Assembly: GCA_043101605.1 (NCBI GenBank)
Contig: JBICIG010000071.1
Span: forward strand, 1-25,390
Reading direction: 5' to 3'
Length of the DNA stretch: 25,390 nt
Origin: JBICIG01 sp043101605
GTDB lineage: Bacteria > Planctomycetota > Phycisphaerae > Phycisphaerales > UBA1924
Numbering within the stretch: position 1 is the first letter of the stretch; each line of letters begins with the position of its first letter. Shown in pieces: positions 1 through 7,567 of this stretch. A program made the translations under genes and the position numbers. The notes under the pieces were generated by a model, which was given only the letters and a program-made list of their open reading frames with translations, had not been told where the DNA came from and ran no database searches.

Positions 1-600
<600 letters not shown>

Positions 601-633
601 GGGTAACTTCCTCTTTCTGAATTCGTCGGGAGG

Positions 634-773
634 TTCACGACGGAGACACGGAGTTCACGGAGAGGGGAGTGGGGTTTGAGAACTGCGAAGCGGGCGGCCG
701 CCGCGATGTCTTCACCCCGGATTCGTTCTCCGTCTGATCTCTGTGCTCTCCGTGCCTCCGTGGTCGGTGTGAA
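634..773. repeat. CACGGAG-type imperfect inverted repeat between orf76 and groEL
   Basis: The left arm (634-667) reads TTCAC then GACGGAGACACGGAG and TTCACGGAGAG. The reverse complement of the right arm (731-773) reads TTCACACC then GACCACGGAGGCACGG and AGAGCACAGAGA. The arms match over about 25 bases with a few mismatches and one small gap, so the unit is a long imperfect palindrome with a spacer of about 65 bases. It fills nearly the whole gap, ending five bases from the stop codon of the 76-residue gene. Tandem phrases of the CACGGAG kind recur between genes in planctomycetes and other bacteria (from memory); whether this copy is mobile cannot be judged here. Confidence 0.7.
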
Positions 774-777
774 TGTC

Positions 778-1008
778 TTAAGCGTTCAGATCGTGCTTTG
801 TCCCGATGCGGACCCACGCGACCCGCTCGGCGTCGATGATGAAGATGCTCTGTCCGTCGGTGAGCTTGACCAGGTGGTCGGGCTCGTCGGGCACGAGCAT
901 CGCGTTGTGGACCGTGAGCGTCGGCTCACGGGGGCCTTCGAAGGCAAAGGTCGCGGTGCGCGAGCCTTTGAGTTCGGCCAGGGCTTGGCGGAGTGCTTCG
1001 GGAGTCAT
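778..1008 (-). CDS. Conserved-looking 76-residue protein between groES and groEL, function unknown
   Basis: Small protein of 76 residues starting MTPEALRQALAELKGSRTAT and ending IIDAERVAWVRIGTKHDLNA. I do not recognise the family. An N-terminal helix (residues 2-14) is followed by several short strand-like stretches (TATFAFEG, LTVHNAMLV, HLVKLTDGQ, SIFIIDAERVAWVRIG), which would fit a small beta-barrel. It has no signal peptide, membrane segment or cysteine. The ATG at 1008 is chosen because the longer upstream extension runs through repetitive non-coding sequence (1015-1098). It lies co-directional between groES and groEL, so co-expression with the chaperonin is likely by position. That it is a real gene is inferred from the clean frame and plausible protein; no homologue search could be run. 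Confidence 0.72.
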   Translation of the reverse strand: MTPEALRQALAELKGSRTATFAFEGPREPTLTVHNAMLVPDEPDHLVKLTDGQSIFIIDAERVAWVRIGTKHDLNA

Positions 1009-1014
1009 GGTGTT

Positions 1015-1098
1015 GGGCAATGGGGAGTGGGCAATAGGCAATGGGGTTGGAGGCAACTGGGATCTGTCCCAGTGCCCATTCCCTGTTGCCCATTGCCT
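1015..1098. repeat. GGCAATGGG-type palindromic repeat between groES and orf76
   Basis: The left side repeats the phrase GGGCAAT at 1015-1021 and 1029-1035 and AGGCAATGGG at 1036-1045. The right side carries CCCATTGCCT at 1089-1098, an exact inverse of 1036-1045. In the centre a perfect 7-bp stem ACTGGGA/TCCCAGT (1056-1062 with 1067-1073) closes a TCTG loop. The whole can fold as a long interrupted hairpin in the transcript between groES and the 76-residue gene. Its word composition is unlike the neighbouring coding DNA. Confidence 0.7.
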
Positions 1099-1103
1099 CA
1101 CGC

Positions 1104-1424
1104 TCAGTCGATCACCGCCAGGATCTCGTCCTCGCTCATGACCAGCAGCTCGTCGTCCTCGAGCTTGATCTCGCTGCCGGCGTAGCTGGTGAAGATGACG
1201 CGGTCGCCGACCTTGACGGTCAGGGGCGTGCGCTCGCCGGTGTCGGTGTTGAGCTTGCCGTCGCCGACGGCTTCGACGACGCCGGTCTTGGGCTTGTCCT
1301 TGCTCGACTCGGGCAGGAAGATCCCGCTCTCGGTCTTGTCGTCGGCCTCGTCGCGTCGGACGATGACCTTGTCGTGCAGCGGGCGGATGGTCACTTTGGT
1401 CTTGCTCTTGGTCTTGGTGGCCAT
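1104..1424 (-). CDS. groES: Co-chaperonin GroES
   Basis: Heptameric lid of the GroEL chamber. The 106-residue protein begins MATKTKSKTKVTIRPLHDKV and shows the classic order: IRPLHDKVIVRRDE (residues 13-26), the mobile-loop region TESGIFLPESSKDKPKTGVV (31-50) with the Ile-Phe-Leu tripeptide that docks on GroEL, then VKVGDRVIFTSYAGSEIK and a C-terminal DDELLVMSEDEILAVID. The N-terminal Lys/Thr-rich extension of about 10 residues is longer than in the E. coli protein. The ATG at 1424 has GGAG about 9 bases ahead. It is first in the order groES, orf76, groEL; in most bacteria groES and groEL are adjacent, so the 504-base separation is unusual. Confidence 0.97.
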   Translation of the reverse strand: MATKTKSKTKVTIRPLHDKVIVRRDEADDKTESGIFLPESSKDKPKTGVVEAVGDGKLNTDTGERTPLTVKVGDRVIFTSYAGSEIKLEDDELLVMSEDEILAVID

Positions 1425-1445
1425 GTGCTGTTGCTCCAATCTCGA

Positions 1446-1463
1446 GCCTCCCCCACGGGAGGC
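1446..1463 (-). promoter_or_regulatory. Perfect 7-bp hairpin in the groES leader
   Basis: GCCTCCC (1446-1452) and GGGAGGC (1457-1463) pair around a 4-base loop, 22 bases upstream of the groES ATG and 33 bases past the stop of the receiver gene. No T-run follows on the minus strand, so it is not a standard intrinsic terminator. It may be a leader structure of groES or a processing or stability stem. No CIRCE-like sequence overlaps it. Confidence 0.45.
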
Positions 1464-1495
1464 GGTCTGGTGAATCAAGCCGGACGGATCCGGGG

Positions 1496-2143
1496 TTACG
1501 CGAAGGAATTCGGGGGCGGGCGGTCCGGGCGATCGCCCGGGACCCGCGGGATCATGCCCGGCCAGCGGCCCTGGTAGAAGCGCACCAGCGCCCGGCGGAG
1601 CACCTCGAGCATCAGTTCCAGCCCGCTCGTGTCGCGCGGGCGGTCGACCACCGCGAACGCCCCGCAACGCAACGCGTGCGAGAGTTCGCGGGCGGCATCG
1701 CGCTGCGAGGTCGCCCGCTTGACCGCGACGGTCGGCGGCTTGGAGGGCAGCCGCGACAGGACCTGCAGCAGCCGGGGCCCGCCCTCGTCGCCCGCGTCGG
1801 ACACCGGGTCTCCCAGCGGCAGCCCGAGGTCGACCACGGCGATATGGATCGGGATCGTCTCGATGACCCGGCGGGCCTCGGCCCCGGACCGTGCCCGGTG
1901 TGAGGACACGCCCATCGGTTCGAGCAGCTTGGGCACGCGATCGACCCACGACTCATCCTGCCAGCCCGCGTAGGAGAGCAGGAGGTTCAGCCGCCCGTTC
2001 GCGGGCACGCCGCCGCCGCCCCCGGCGTTGCCGGAGCCGACGGGCCCGTGGGGGCCGGTCTCGTGGGGGTCGGGATGGAAGCGCACCGATCGCACACCGG
2101 TGGGGAGGCAATCGGCGCGCCGGAACCGTCCGTCGCTCGGCAC
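1496..2143 (-). CDS. Degenerate CheY-like receiver-domain protein
   Basis: Protein of about 215 residues. Residues 51-185 have the alternating strand/helix pattern of a response-regulator receiver: LNLLLSYAG (strand 1), a helix, IHIAVVDLGLPLGD with the expected phospho-acceptor Asp near 105, an Asp/Gly-rich insertion (PVSDAGDEGGP), PPTVAVKRAT, then GAFAVVDRP. The acidic pair expected after strand 1 is absent and the conserved Lys of the usual KP motif is Arg (VDRP), so it may not be phosphorylated normally. No output domain is visible; the N-terminal 50 residues are Gly/Pro-rich and unrecognised. The GTG at 2143 is chosen for its GGGGAG ribosome site six bases away; an ATG at 2203 would add 20 Arg-rich residues. 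It is read towards groES and divergent from rmuC. Confidence 0.65.
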   Translation of the reverse strand: MPSDGRFRRADCLPTGVRSVRFHPDPHETGPHGPVGSGNAGGGGGVPANGRLNLLLSYAGWQDESWVDRVPKLLEPMGVSSHRARSGAEARRVIETIPIHIAVVDLGLPLGDPVSDAGDEGGPRLLQVLSRLPSKPPTVAVKRATSQRDAARELSHALRCGAFAVVDRPRDTSGLELMLEVLRRALVRFYQGRWPGMIPRVPGDRPDRPPPNSFA

Positions 2144-2328
2144 GATCCGCTCCCCGCGGCGGGTCGCCGCGGATGCCCGTCCAACCCGGTTTCTGCGGGC
2201 CATCGCTCGCGGGGGTCTGCCAGCGGCGCGACCCGCGCGGCACGGCAGGTGCCAATTCGGCAGGGGGTCCTTGCGACGCCCGAGGGTTTCCTGCCGCGAC
2301 GAGCAGCGGTGAGTCGAGCGATGGCAGG

Positions 2329-2356
2329 TTCAGGAAACGGTCGGGTCGCGTAGACT
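2329..2356 (+). promoter_or_regulatory. Putative leaderless promoter of rmuC
   Basis: A TAGACT -10 box (2351-2356) ends six bases before the rmuC ATG at 2363, which puts the expected transcription start on or next to the A of ATG. A weak -35 (TTCAGG, 2329-2334) lies 16 bases upstream. No ribosome-binding site precedes the ATG, as expected for a leaderless message. Position and motif are seen; function is inferred. Confidence 0.5.
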
Positions 2357-2362
2357 GACTCC

Positions 2363-3751
2363 ATGGAGCCATTGGAAATCGTTGTTGGAGTGGTGGCGGT
2401 GGCGGGTTTGGCCGCGGCGGGGTGGGCGTGGGTGCTCCGGTCGCGGGCGGTCGCCGAACTCGCCGAGGCCCGGGCCGCCCGCGCATCGGCCGAGCAGCGG
2501 GCAGGCGCGGCCGAGGCTCTGCTCGCCGAGCGGCAGGCGAAGCTCGACGAGGTGGCCTCGGCGTTCGACGAGGCCAGGCGAGCGATCGCCCGGCTCGAGA
2601 CCGAAGCCGTGGCCTTGGCGCGTCAGCACGCCGAGCGGGAGTCGCACCTCGAGGCTCTGGCCCGCACGCGGGAGGAGTCCCTCCGGCGCGAGCGGGAGGA
2701 GCTCGAGAAGCGTTTCGACGAGATCAACAAGCAGTCGGCGGCCCGGTTCGAGCAGATTGCCAGCGAGACGATCGAGAAGACGCGTCGGCGGTACGAGGAG
2801 CAGACCGCGCGCGAGGTCGAGGAGCGCAAGGCCGCGGTCGAGCGGCTGGTCAAGCCCATCGGCGAGACGCTCGGCAAGACCGAGGAGCGGCTGCTGGCGC
2901 TGGCCGAGCAGGTGAACCTGTCGAAGCAGTCGAGCGAGTCGCTGCGCGACGAGACGGGCAAGCTGGTCCGGGCGCTGTCGCGTCCCGAGATCCGCGGTCG
3001 CTACGGCGAGATTCAGCTCCGCCGCGTGGCCGAGCTCGCGGGCATGAGCGCCCACTGCGATTTCTTCGAGCAGGACTCGGTGCGTGACGGCGACGGCTCG
3101 CTGCTCCGCCCGGACATGATCGTCAGGCTCCCCAACGATTGTGAGGTGGTCGTCGACTCCAAGTGCAACATCGACGCGTATCTGCAGGCCATCAGCGCGG
3201 AGTCACCCCAGGAGCAGGACCGGCATCTGGAGCGTTTCGCGCGTCACATGGCCGATCAGGTGCGCGCCCTGGGCTCGAAGAAGTACTGGAGCCATTACTC
3301 GGGCAGCCCCGAGTTCGTCGTGATGTTCGTGCCCGGCGATCACTTCCTCGACGCCGCGCTGGCGCGCCGTCCCGAGCTGCTGGAGGACGCGGCCAAGAGC
3401 GATGTGATCCTCGCGAGCCCCGCGACGCTCATCGGGCTGCTCCGTGCCGTGCACATGGGATGGCGAGAGCACCGCCTGGCCGAAGAGGCGCAGTCCCTGC
3501 TGGCGCTGGGCAAGGAGCTTCACCGCCGGGCCGCGACCGCGTTCGAAAGCGTCAACAAGCTCGGTTCGTCGCTCTCGGCCGCGGTCAAGCACTTCAATGC
3601 CTTCGTGGGGTCGACCGACCGGATGCTCATGCCTCAGCTCCGGAGGTTCGAGGAGCTCAAGCTGCAGAGCAAGAAGGACCTGCCCCTGCTCGAGCCGATC
3701 GAGTCCATACCCCGCGAGCTCGAAGCCTCACGCCCCGCGACGGAGGATTGA
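2363..3751 (+). CDS. rmuC: DNA recombination protein RmuC
   Basis: RmuC-family protein of 462 residues; the family has a nuclease-like fold and in E. coli limits inverted-repeat-driven rearrangements. Residues 5-25 (IVVGVVAVAGLAAAGWAWVL) form one N-terminal membrane anchor. Residues 30-195 are an Ala/Glu/Arg-rich coiled coil. The conserved RmuC domain follows (about 200-430) with IRGRYGEIQLRRVAELAGM, then DMIVRLPNDCEVVVDSKCNI, the conserved VDSK signature of the nuclease-like core, VRALGSKKYW, FVVMFVPGDHFLDAA and ASPATLIGLLRAVHMGWREH. Length and order fit the family. It starts at ATG 2363 behind a TAnnnT box only 6 bases away. A 10-bp hairpin overlaps its stop codon. Confidence 0.95.
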   Translation: MEPLEIVVGVVAVAGLAAAGWAWVLRSRAVAELAEARAARASAEQRAGAAEALLAERQAKLDEVASAFDEARRAIARLETEAVALARQHAERESHLEALARTREESLRREREELEKRFDEINKQSAARFEQIASETIEKTRRRYEEQTAREVEERKAAVERLVKPIGETLGKTEERLLALAEQVNLSKQSSESLRDETGKLVRALSRPEIRGRYGEIQLRRVAELAGMSAHCDFFEQDSVRDGDGSLLRPDMIVRLPNDCEVVVDSKCNIDAYLQAISAESPQEQDRHLERFARHMADQVRALGSKKYWSHYSGSPEFVVMFVPGDHFLDAALARRPELLEDAAKSDVILASPATLIGLLRAVHMGWREHRLAEEAQSLLALGKELHRRAATAFESVNKLGSSLSAAVKHFNAFVGSTDRMLMPQLRRFEELKLQSKKDLPLLEPIESIPRELEASRPATED

Positions 3752-3772
3752 CGCCGGCGTTGCGCCGGCGTC
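3750..3772 (+). terminator. Strong hairpin overlapping the rmuC stop codon
   Basis: GACGCCGGCG (3750-3759) pairs perfectly with CGCCGGCGTC (3763-3772) around a 3-base loop. The stem begins inside the TGA stop. There is no following T-run, so if it terminates transcription it is not a canonical intrinsic terminator; it may protect the 3' end instead. Confidence 0.45.
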
Positions 3773-3844
3773 ACGGCGACGGGACTACGGTTGGCGGTCG
3801 GGGCGGCGGCAACCCGCCTCTCGCGCCGACGCAGGAGCCCGCGG

Positions 3845-4864
3845 ATGAGAGTCGCTCACTTTTCCGCCAATCGTTTCGAGCTCGACGCGTTCGGCCGCGC
3901 CAACGGGGGGCGGCACGAACTGGTCTTCCACGAGGCGAAGCTGGAGGCGTCGACGGCATCGCTGGCCGACGGCTGCGAGGCGGTCTGCGCCTTTGCCAAC
4001 GACGATGTTGGTCCCGACACGCTCTCGACGCTGGCGGCTCTCGGCGTGAAGCTGATCGCGCTCCGCTGCGCGGGCTTCAACCAGGTGGATCTCGACAGGG
4101 CGGGCGAACTGGGCATCACGATCGCCCGTGTGCCCGCCTATTCCCCCCACGCGGTCGCCGAGCATGCCGCGGCCCTGCTCCTCACGCTCGTCCGTCGCAC
4201 ACACCGCGCCTACAACCGCGTGCGTGAGCACAACTTCTCGCTCGAAGGGCTCATGGGCTTTGATCTGCACGGGAAGACGGTCGGGGTGATCGGCGCGGGC
4301 AAGATCGGCCTGTGTTTCATCGCGATCATGCGGGGCTTCGGTTGCCGAGTGCTCGCCCACGATCCCTCCCCGACCGACGCGATCGAGAAGCTGGGCGCGG
4401 ACTTGTGCGGGCTTGACCGGCTGCTCGGCGAGTCAGACATCATCAGCCTCCATTGCCCGCTCACGCCCGAGACGCGACACCTCATCGACGCCGAGGCCCT
4501 CGCCCGCACCAAGCCCGGCGTCGTCCTTCTGAACACCTCGCGGGGCCAGGTCGTCGACACGCCCGCCGTGATCGCCGCCCTCAAGTCCGAACGCCTCGGC
4601 GGGCTCGCGATCGATGTCTACGAGGAGGAGGGCGATGTCTTCTTCCGGGATCTCTCCGAGCGCGTGCTTCAGGACGATGTGCTCGCGCGCCTGCTGACTT
4701 TCCCGAATGTCGTCGTCACCGCCCACCAGGGGTTCCTGACTCGGGAGGCGGTCGCGGGCATCGCCCGCGTCACCATCGAGAACATCACCGCGTTCGAGGC
4801 CGAGGGCCCGACCGGGATCGACGAAGCCAACATCGTCAGCGCCGAGCGGCATGTCGCCGTCTGA
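3845..4864 (+). CDS. ldhA: D-lactate dehydrogenase-type 2-hydroxyacid dehydrogenase
   Basis: NAD-dependent D-2-hydroxyacid dehydrogenase of 339 residues, most like the fermentative D-lactate dehydrogenase (pyruvate to D-lactate). Seen in order: substrate-side LRCAGFNQVDLDRA (73-86), VPAYSPHAVAEHAAALLL (96-113), the Rossmann loop GVIGAGKIG (147-155), ISLHCPLTPETRHLI, LLNTSRGQVVDT with the catalytic Arg at 233, AIDVYEEEGDVFF with the catalytic Glu near 262, and TAHQGFLTREA with the catalytic His at 294. The R/E/H spacing equals that of characterised D-LDHs. The ATG at 3845 is preceded by AGGAG at 3832-3836; an in-frame TTG at 3791 would add 18 low-complexity residues and is not preferred. Convergent with the cupin gene. 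Substrate could also be another 2-keto acid. Confidence 0.9.
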   Translation: MRVAHFSANRFELDAFGRANGGRHELVFHEAKLEASTASLADGCEAVCAFANDDVGPDTLSTLAALGVKLIALRCAGFNQVDLDRAGELGITIARVPAYSPHAVAEHAAALLLTLVRRTHRAYNRVREHNFSLEGLMGFDLHGKTVGVIGAGKIGLCFIAIMRGFGCRVLAHDPSPTDAIEKLGADLCGLDRLLGESDIISLHCPLTPETRHLIDAEALARTKPGVVLLNTSRGQVVDTPAVIAALKSERLGGLAIDVYEEEGDVFFRDLSERVLQDDVLARLLTFPNVVVTAHQGFLTREAVAGIARVTIENITAFEAEGPTGIDEANIVSAERHVAV

Positions 4865-4897
4865 TCGCCGCACTTCCGGGCGGGACGACTGTTCCCC

Positions 4898-5260
4898 TCA
4901 CCGCTGATCGACCCCCGTCTTCTCGCTCGGCGGGCTGAACAGGTCCAGGATCTCGGTCGTCTCGATCGCCTCGGCTCCGTGCGGCGCGTTCGGCGGGATC
5001 ACCAGCACCTGTCCCCCCGTCAACTCCACGGATCGCGCCGAATCCGTGCCCGGCTCGCCCAGATCGAACCGGATCCGCCCCGACAGCACCACCGCGAACT
5101 GCTCGTTCTCGTGCGCGTGCCGATCGACCTTGAAGCCTTGGTGCAGCACCACCCGCGAGACCATCATCTTCTCGCCGATGATCCGCTGCCGATCGATCAG
5201 GGGCATCGGTCGGTCCACGGGCAGGTCGGCAAAGTCCTCAACGCTGGGCAGTCGGCTCAT
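4898..5260 (-). CDS. Small single-domain cupin
   Basis: A 120-residue protein with one RmlC-like beta-barrel. Cupin motif 1 is visible as GFKVDRHAHENEQFAVVLSG (42-61) with metal ligands His48, His50 and Gln54 or Glu53, and motif 2 as GGQVLVIPPNAPHGAEA with His94. Small cupins of this form bind a divalent metal and act as sugar or amino-acid-derivative enzymes or as sensors; the substrate cannot be told from sequence. The ATG at 5260 is chosen over an upstream ATG (5296) because a TAGGCT box lies 7 bases before it and the longer version has a poor N-terminus. It is downstream of ftsH on the same strand but appears to have its own promoter inside the 54-base gap. Confidence 0.85.
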   Translation of the reverse strand: MSRLPSVEDFADLPVDRPMPLIDRQRIIGEKMMVSRVVLHQGFKVDRHAHENEQFAVVLSGRIRFDLGEPGTDSARSVELTGGQVLVIPPNAPHGAEAIETTEILDLFSPPSEKTGVDQR

Positions 5261-5267
5261 GCCCCAC

Positions 5268-5273
5268 AGCCTA
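5268..5273 (-). promoter_or_regulatory. Putative leaderless -10 box of the cupin gene
   Basis: TAGGCT read on the minus strand (5273 to 5268) lies 7 bases upstream of the ATG at 5260. No ribosome site is present between. No clear -35 box was seen. Same arrangement as rmuC, the BamD-like gene and oppA. Confidence 0.45.
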
Positions 5274-5314
5274 CCGCGTGCGGCGGGCACGCCCACTCGG
5301 AGATCTCGTCTTTG

Positions 5315-7378
5315 TCACGCCGGGCGGGGCGAGACACCGGGCGGGAGTTCCGGACCCTCGTCGGCCTGCCCGCCGTTGCGCGGCGCCGGCGGGGCCACGC
5401 TCGCCCGCCGCGCCTCGGCTTCGAGCAGGTCCGCGACGGTCGGCTTGTTGAGGGGCCGCCCCGCGATGAGCAGGTCCACCTCCGAACGGTCCAGCGTCTC
5501 GTACTTCAGCAAGGACTCAGCCACGCTGACCACCGCGTCCCACTGCTCCTCGAGCATCCGCGAGGCGTCGGTGTACGCCTCGTCGACGAGCCGCTTGACC
5601 TCGCGGTCGATCACCTCGGCCGTGTGCTCGGAGAACTCGCGGTCGGGCACATACATCTCGCGCGAGTCCGAGCCCGCGTAGCGCACGAAGCCCAGTTCGG
5701 TGCTCATGCCCCACTCGGTGACCATGGTGCGTGCGAGGTTGGTCACCTGCGCGATGTCCATCGCGGCGCCGCTGGAAGCATCACCCATCGCCTTCTCCTC
5801 GGCGATCCGACCGCCGCAGAGCACGCGCATGGTCGCTTCGAGCCAGCGTCGGCTGTAGCCCATGCGGTCCTTCTCGGGGAGGCTGAAGGTCGCCCCGCCC
5901 GCGTCCCCGCGCGGGATGATCGTCACCTTGTGCAACGGGTCGGCGTGGGGGAGGGTTGCCTGCAGCACGGCGTGCCCGGCCTCGTGGTACGCCGCGAGCC
6001 GGTTGTCGTCCTTCTCGCGCACGCGGCTCTTGCGGGCGCGCCCGAACCGCACCTTGTCGCGGGCTTCCTCGAGGTCGATGTGCTCGATGACATCCTTGTT
6101 CTGCATCGTCGCGGCGATCGCGGCCTCGTTGATGATCGCCGCCAGGTCCGCGCCGCTGAACATCGGCGTCATCTTCGCGACCTTCTCGAGGTCCACATCG
6201 GGCCCGAGCTTGGCCTTCTTCGAGTGCACCCGCAGGATCTCCAGCCGCCCCTTGACATCCGGGAGCGACACCGCGATCTGGCGGTCGAACCGCCCCGGGC
6301 GCACCAACGCGGCGTCGAGCACATCGGGGCGGTTGGTCGCCGCGATGACGATGACGCCGTCGGACGGATTGAACCCGTCCATCTCGACAAGGATCGCGTT
6401 GAGTGTCTGCTCGCGCTCGTCGTTGCCGCCGGTGCTGAACCCGCTGCCGCGCTTGCGACCGACGGCGTCGATCTCATCGAGGAACACGATGCACGGCGCC
6501 GATTCCTTGGCCTGCTTGAAGAGATCGCGCACGCGGCTGGCACCGACGCCCACGAACATCTCCACAAAGTCCGAGCCGGAGATCGAGAAGAAGGGCACAT
6601 CGGCCTCGCCCGCGATCGCCTTGGCCAGCAGCGTCTTGCCGCATCCGGGGGGCCCGGTGAGCAGCACGCCGCGCGGGATGCGCCCGCCCAGCTTGGTGAA
6701 GCGCTTGGGGTCGCGCAGGAACTCGATGATCTCGCCGACCTCGTCCTTAGCCTCGTCGATGCCCGCGACATCCTTGAATGTGATGCCCGTCATCTCCTTG
6801 GTCAGCGTGCGGTGCCGGCTCTTGCCGAAGTTGCCCAGCATGCCCCCCGCGCCGCCCGCGTTCCGCACCGCTCGCGCGAAGATGAACCACAGCAGCAGGA
6901 TCAGCAGAATGAAGGGGCCGAAGGTCAGGATGAACGGCGTGATCGACGACGGCGCCCGGCTCGTCACACGGTCCCCGGTGATCTGGTAAACGCGCTCGGC
7001 GACATGCGTCCGGTCGGCCGCGTTGAACGGGATGTAGATCGGCGTCGGGTTCGTCGCGTCCGGGCCCGGCTCCTGTTGAGCCGTCACCGAACTCTCGCGG
7101 ATTACCACGCTCTCGTCGACGATCTTCCCCTCGGCGTACAGCGTCTCGAACTGGTTCAGCGTGATCCGCTCGCCCCGGTTCCCCGAGCTGAGCAGCAGGA
7201 ACAGCATCAGCGCCATCAACGCGATCAGCACGATGCCCATGATCCCGCGCGACGGCGGGCTCGGCGGCGTCTGCTCGCCCTTGGGGCCTCCCGGGCCGGG
7301 CGGCGGGCCTCCCGGACGCTGCGACCCGGGTCGGGACGGGCGGGGATCGTTCGGCGGTGGGGGGGTCTGATTCTTCAT
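5315..7378 (-). CDS. ftsH: ATP-dependent zinc metalloprotease FtsH
   Basis: Membrane-anchored AAA+ protease of 687 residues that extracts and degrades misfolded membrane proteins and short-lived regulators. Residues 1-44 are an unusual Pro/Gly-rich cytoplasmic leader. TM1 is about 46-65 and TM2 about 146-169, flanking a roughly 80-residue extracytoplasmic domain. The AAA module carries Walker A GPPGCGKT (242-249), the pore motif FVEMFVGVGASRVRD (271-285), Walker B IVFLDEIDAVG (297-307) and the second region of homology VIVIAATNRPD/RPGRFDR. The zinc site HEAGH is at 465-469, with the third-ligand region near SGAAMDIAQVTNLA. The C-terminus is again Pro-rich. Complete and intact. Lies 189 bases downstream of the lptE-like gene. 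Confidence 0.97.
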   Translation of the reverse strand: MKNQTPPPPNDPRPSRPGSQRPGGPPPGPGGPKGEQTPPSPPSRGIMGIVLIALMALMLFLLLSSGNRGERITLNQFETLYAEGKIVDESVVIRESSVTAQQEPGPDATNPTPIYIPFNAADRTHVAERVYQITGDRVTSRAPSSITPFILTFGPFILLILLLWFIFARAVRNAGGAGGMLGNFGKSRHRTLTKEMTGITFKDVAGIDEAKDEVGEIIEFLRDPKRFTKLGGRIPRGVLLTGPPGCGKTLLAKAIAGEADVPFFSISGSDFVEMFVGVGASRVRDLFKQAKESAPCIVFLDEIDAVGRKRGSGFSTGGNDEREQTLNAILVEMDGFNPSDGVIVIAATNRPDVLDAALVRPGRFDRQIAVSLPDVKGRLEILRVHSKKAKLGPDVDLEKVAKMTPMFSGADLAAIINEAAIAATMQNKDVIEHIDLEEARDKVRFGRARKSRVREKDDNRLAAYHEAGHAVLQATLPHADPLHKVTIIPRGDAGGATFSLPEKDRMGYSRRWLEATMRVLCGGRIAEEKAMGDASSGAAMDIAQVTNLARTMVTEWGMSTELGFVRYAGSDSREMYVPDREFSEHTAEVIDREVKRLVDEAYTDASRMLEEQWDAVVSVAESLLKYETLDRSEVDLLIAGRPLNKPTVADLLEAEARRASVAPPAPRNGGQADEGPELPPGVSPRPA

Positions 7379-7385
7379 GCGTCCT

Positions 7386-7413
7386 GGTTCAGCCTCGGGG
7401 GTTCAGCCTCGGG
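7386..7413 (-). repeat. Perfect 14-bp tandem duplication upstream of ftsH
   Basis: The 14-base unit GGTTCAGCCTCGGG (plus strand) occurs twice back to back, 7386-7399 and 7400-7413, starting 8 bases from the ftsH start codon. It lies in the presumed ribosome-binding region of the leader. It could be a simple duplication or a regulator half-site pair. Confidence 0.7.
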
Positions 7414-7440
7414 CCGAGCGCCGAAGGCCGATCTCTGCGC

Positions 7441-7492
7441 GGGGCCCGTCCGGGCCCCCTCTCTTCAACGCTAGGCCCCCGCGGGATGTTCC
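7441..7492 (-). promoter_or_regulatory. Candidate ftsH promoter and leader hairpin
   Basis: On the minus strand a TAGCGT -10-like box lies at 7473-7468. Overlapping it is an ECF-sigma-like pair, GGAAC (7492-7488), 17 bases, CGTT (7470-7467). Just downstream, GGGGCCC (7441-7447) and GGGCCCC (7452-7458) form a perfect 7-bp hairpin that would be at the very 5' end of the message. The motifs are seen; that either promoter is used is inference, and which sigma factor applies is open. Confidence 0.35.
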
Positions 7493-7567
7493 GGGGCCCG
7501 CGATCGGGGTTCGAGCCGCCCCGTGGCCGGATTCGTCCGCCCCGGGCGCGCTCTGAAGTCTCATTCG

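Noticed and set aside
4979..7474. Long plus-strand open frame of 831 codons
   Set aside because: Antisense to ftsH and the cupin; frame stays open only because of high GC. The product is Arg/His/Asp-rich low-complexity sequence.
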